From a virus: a DNA stretch of 33,877 nt. The notes under the pieces are model-generated. The model made no database searches, had not been told where the DNA came from, and saw only the letters and a program-made list of their open reading frames with translations. The translations under genes and the position numbers were made by a program. Shown here one piece after another: positions 32,305 to 33,877 of this stretch; the stretch's first letter is position 1, and every line of letters starts with the position of its first letter. Where the stretch lies: the IMG/VR virus record IMGVR_UViG_3300042351_000531, positions 1-33,877 of that record; one strand, 5' to 3'.

Positions 32305-32748
32305 ATGCTTGATTATCAGGCTTTTATTGGCAAACCGCTTAGTGACGCAAGCCGCCGTCGAATCATCGTGTCTGGCTGGCAGTGTGGTAAGTCTGCTTTG
32401 ATATTCGAGGAGATGCACGCAAGAGCGCTTGAGCGTGTTACTCAGGGCGGTTCTATTACTCTGTGGCGCCGTCCGTGGAGCAGGGAAGATGGTGGTGCTA
32501 CTATATCTTGCCCATGGGGGAGAGAGGATGGCCCTGAGACGTTTCACCCTGCTGCCACAGGGCACGTAAAGCCTTCGGTTGATCTTAAACCTCGGCGCGA
32601 AGTTGATAGGCTGCGCACTGCTGACATTCTTCAGGCAATGATCATACGCAATGCTACTGATCAAGCTATTCCCGAAGAGTGGATGGACGAACTAGACGAT
32701 CTTGTTTGGCGTGAACGTGATAGATTGGCTACTGACGCTGGAAACTGA
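32305..32748 (+). CDS. Hypothetical protein, long member of a tandem paralogue pair
   Basis: 147 residues: DASRRRIIVSGWQCGKSALI, then FEEMHARALERV, a central Trp/Pro-rich part with PWSREDGGATISCPWGREDG, and an end DELDDLVWRERDRLATDAGN. GWQCGKSAL superficially resembles a P-loop but lacks the glycine spacing. The N-terminal RRRIIVSGWQ block and the C-terminal RLATDAGN block recur in the next gene, which lacks the middle. Function unknown; phage accessory protein. Confidence 0.6.
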   Translation: MLDYQAFIGKPLSDASRRRIIVSGWQCGKSALIFEEMHARALERVTQGGSITLWRRPWSREDGGATISCPWGREDGPETFHPAATGHVKPSVDLKPRREVDRLRTADILQAMIIRNATDQAIPEEWMDELDDLVWRERDRLATDAGN

Positions 32749-32932
32749 CCATGGAACTTGAACTGCGCATTGTTGACGAGTTTGCTGATTGTCAAACACT
32801 GACTGAAGTTTCTCGCAAGATCGCCGAGGAAGAAAGGCGCCGTCGAATTATTATTGCTGGCTGGCAAGGTCGTGGAAGCCTGGCGATGATGGAGCTTGGT
32901 AGACTGGCCGCTGACGCTGGAAACTGACCATG
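32721..32932 (+). repeat. 33-base direct repeat flanking the short paralogue
   Basis: Copies at 32721-32753 and 32900-32932 match at 30 of 33 bases and each ends in the stop of one gene and the ATG of the next (AAACTGACCATG). A second pair, 32353-32381 and 32838-32866, matches at 24 of 29 bases and encodes RRIIxxGWQ. Confidence 0.85.
32751..32927 (+). CDS. Hypothetical protein, short member of the tandem paralogue pair (58 residues)
   Basis: Reads MELELRIVDEFADCQTLTEV, then EEERRRRIIIAGWQGRGSLA and MMELGRLAADAGN. It keeps the RRIIxxGWQ and RLAxDAGN blocks of the gene before it but lacks the central 110 residues, as if made by duplication and internal loss. ATG lies two bases after the previous stop, and the next gene starts three bases after its stop, so the three genes are coupled. 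Confidence 0.55.
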   Translation: MELELRIVDEFADCQTLTEVSRKIAEEERRRRIIIAGWQGRGSLAMMELGRLAADAGN

Positions 32933-33484
32933 ACCGCAACCCCACCTAGGCCACCGGCTGCCAGGTTTCCCAATCCTCTCGATGTCAAGTGGCAGTCTCA
33001 AAACGATAACGCCAGTGGCCGTGGCTACCGGGAGTGCTTCAGCTCTAGCTGCGCCATGCTGGCCATGTTTCATGGCAAGATTGCCAACGACGACGCCTAC
33101 AACCGGATTCGTCGGCAATTTGGTGACACAACGGACGTAACGGCACAGCTCAGGGCATTGCAGTCACTAGGTTTACGCCCTTATTTTACGAAAAATGGCA
33201 AGCTGGCAGACATTGAAGCCGAGATTGACGCCGGCAATCCAGCCGCTGTGGCATGGCTGCACGAAGGGCCAGTGTCGGCTCCGATTGGTGGTGGTCACTG
33301 GTCGGTAATTGTGGGTTACACAGCTACGCATTGGATTCACAATGATCCGAACGGTGAAGCGCTGTTAGTCAGTGGTGGTTACACAGGTAATCGAAACGGA
33401 TACAGGCTTGCGTACAGCCGGAAAAACTGGAATCCTCGGTGGCAGGAAGGCGGGGAAGCCTGGATGCTTACTTGTAAGCCTTGA
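32930..33484 (+). CDS. C39-like cysteine peptidase (candidate lysin)
   Basis: 184 residues. YRECFSSSCAMLAMF aligns with the catalytic block of C39-type peptidases, with Cys36 in the nucleophile place; GGGHWSVIVGY supplies His123, and IHNDPNG (Asn138/Asp139) the third residue. QSQNDN before Cys36 could give the oxyanion Gln. AAVAWLHEGPVSAP is typical of such domains in phage and bacterial peptidoglycan peptidases. No signal peptide. With the membrane proteins at 5312 or 8963 as possible holins, lysis is the likely role; processing of a phage protein is an alternative. Confidence 0.7.
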   Translation: MTATPPRPPAARFPNPLDVKWQSQNDNASGRGYRECFSSSCAMLAMFHGKIANDDAYNRIRRQFGDTTDVTAQLRALQSLGLRPYFTKNGKLADIEAEIDAGNPAAVAWLHEGPVSAPIGGGHWSVIVGYTATHWIHNDPNGEALLVSGGYTGNRNGYRLAYSRKNWNPRWQEGGEAWMLTCKP

Positions 33485-33499
33485 TTTATGTGCTAGAAT
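33472..33499 (+). promoter_or_regulatory. Candidate promoter before the last small gene
   Basis: TTGTAA (33472-33477), 16-base spacer and TAGAAT (33494-33499) in the extended form TGCTAGAAT. The ATG at 33533 follows 33 bases later. Confidence 0.5.
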
Positions 33500-33532
33500 C
33501 AAACTGTCCCATGCCCTCACTTTGAGTTCATT

Positions 33533-33700
33533 ATGAATTTTATTGTTTCTGACGCTGGTGGCGCTGTTGGTCCGTTTCACTGGGCTAACGCAATAACGAA
33601 TCCATCAGATACACAGTATCTTTCTTTTGATGGTTGGTTTGGCTTTGTTTGGCGCAATGATTTTCTATTTAGAATTGGAGGTCGTTCTGCTTACTTGTAA
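33533..33700 (+). CDS. Small aromatic-rich hypothetical protein (55 residues)
   Basis: Reads MNFIVSDAGGAVGPFHWANA, ITNPSDTQYLSFDGWFGFVW and RNDFLFRIGGRSAYL. Rich in Phe and Trp but not a clear membrane helix. Supported by its own extended -10 promoter and a terminator hairpin 34 bases after the stop. An upstream ATG at 33511 reads only four codons before a stop. Family unknown. Confidence 0.5.
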   Translation: MNFIVSDAGGAVGPFHWANAITNPSDTQYLSFDGWFGFVWRNDFLFRIGGRSAYL

Positions 33701-33730
33701 GCTATAAACGCAACCCCTACCCCCGGTTGC

Positions 33731-33766
33731 TTGTACGCCAACTTATACGCTAGCTTGTACGCTGGC
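33731..33766 (+). repeat. Three contiguous 12-base repeats
   Basis: TTGTACGCCAAC, TTATACGCTAGC and TTGTACGCTGGC follow each other without gap; all share TTnTACGC and a final C. They form the left arm and loop of the terminator at 33734-33774. Confidence 0.8.
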
Positions 33767-33774
33767 GTATTTTT
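33734..33774 (+). terminator. Terminator-like hairpin at the end of the right-end operon
   Basis: TACGCCA (33734-33740) pairs with TGGCGTA (33763-33769), followed by TTTTT (33770-33774). The loop is 22 bases and contains the middle 12-base repeat, which can form a smaller hairpin. Confidence 0.55.
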
Positions 33775-33791
33775 GTATGTGGGCATATTGT

Positions 33792-33843
33792 TTGGGAGAA
33801 TGTTGGGGCGGGATATTATATTGGGAGAATACTGGTGCGAGAT
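33792..33843. repeat. Two 23-base direct repeats in non-coding DNA
   Basis: TTGGGAGAATGTTGGGGCGGGAT (first 20 bases at 33792-33811) recurs at 33821-33843 with 19 of 23 matches, 29 bases apart, and a partial TGGGAG follows at 33843. The rest of 33701-33877 holds no gene that I can support. The repeats could be protein-binding iterons or remnants of duplication. Confidence 0.65.
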
Positions 33844-33877
33844 GGGAGAGGTATGGGCACCCCCTCCCCGCTATGCG

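Noticed and set aside
32341-32400. GWQCGKSAL read as a Walker A P-loop
   Set aside because: The glycine spacing GxxxxGK[ST] is not met and no Walker B follows; the paralogue has GWQGRGSLA instead.
33731-33843. Possible CRISPR-like array from the short repeats
   Set aside because: Repeats are 12 bases without spacers and 23 bases with a 6-base gap; no unit-spacer pattern or cas genes.
1-33877. Integrase, lysogeny repressor, tRNA genes
   Set aside because: No tyrosine or serine recombinase motifs, Cro/CI-like genes or cloverleaf sequences were noticed, so lysogeny cannot be claimed from this window.

Overview
The window is most of a tailed double-stranded DNA phage genome (free phage or prophage; no integrase, repressor, attachment site, tRNA or rRNA was seen). 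A cyanobacterial host is suggested by the gene at 4587-5291, whose C-terminal half has the layout of the cyanobacteria-specific cyAbrB regulators. The left-edge DUF3854/DUF3987-type replication protein and the NlpC-like tail protein fit this, but host assignment remains an inference. A long tape measure, a single continuous tail-tip operon and no visible sheath point to a siphovirus-like particle with a long non-contractile tail.

Layout. (1) 1-5291, plus strand: replication and recombination. It holds the 3' part of a primase/helicase-like ATPase, a small acidic protein, an ERF-type single-strand annealing protein, a Q/P-rich partner, a PD-(D/E)XK nuclease and the cyAbrB-like regulator. (2) 5312-27183, minus strand, read right to left: scaffold, major capsid protein, connector and neck proteins, major tail protein, tail assembly chaperones with an apparent +1 recoding site, tape measure, L-like, NlpC-like, J-like tail tip, paralogous minor tail proteins, tail fibres, a glycine-rich adhesin-like protein and two small membrane proteins. 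(3) 27236-27565, plus strand: a lone moron-like gene. (4) 27623-29435, minus: a small unknown gene and a DUF4055-type portal. (5) 29517-30890, plus: large terminase, divergent from the portal. (6) 30895-32028, minus: zinc-ribbon protein, DUF6378-like protein and dCTP deaminase/dUTPase family enzyme. (7) 32098-33700, plus: five small genes, including two tandem paralogues, a C39-like cysteine peptidase that could be the lysin, and two ORFs of 55 codons. The last 177 bases are non-coding and rich in short repeats.

How it works together. The plus-strand left module would replicate and recombine DNA, with ERF plus an exonuclease forming a Red-like pair. The dCTP deaminase would tune the nucleotide pool. 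The minus-strand module builds the virion. Terminators after the capsid and major tail protein genes, and tight TGATG/ATGA overlaps elsewhere, would set protein ratios. Plus-strand early and accessory genes share an extended -10-like motif (TGCTANNAT) 20-45 bases before their starts.

Most distinctive points: the phage-borne cyAbrB-like regulator with an acidic repeat-rich extension; a prfB-like +1 frameshift arrangement in the tail chaperone genes; a terminator hairpin inside the first codons of the nuclease gene; a terminase pointing against the rest of the virion genes; and a tandem paralogue cassette bounded by a 33-base direct repeat. All family names were assigned by reading motifs, without database searches.
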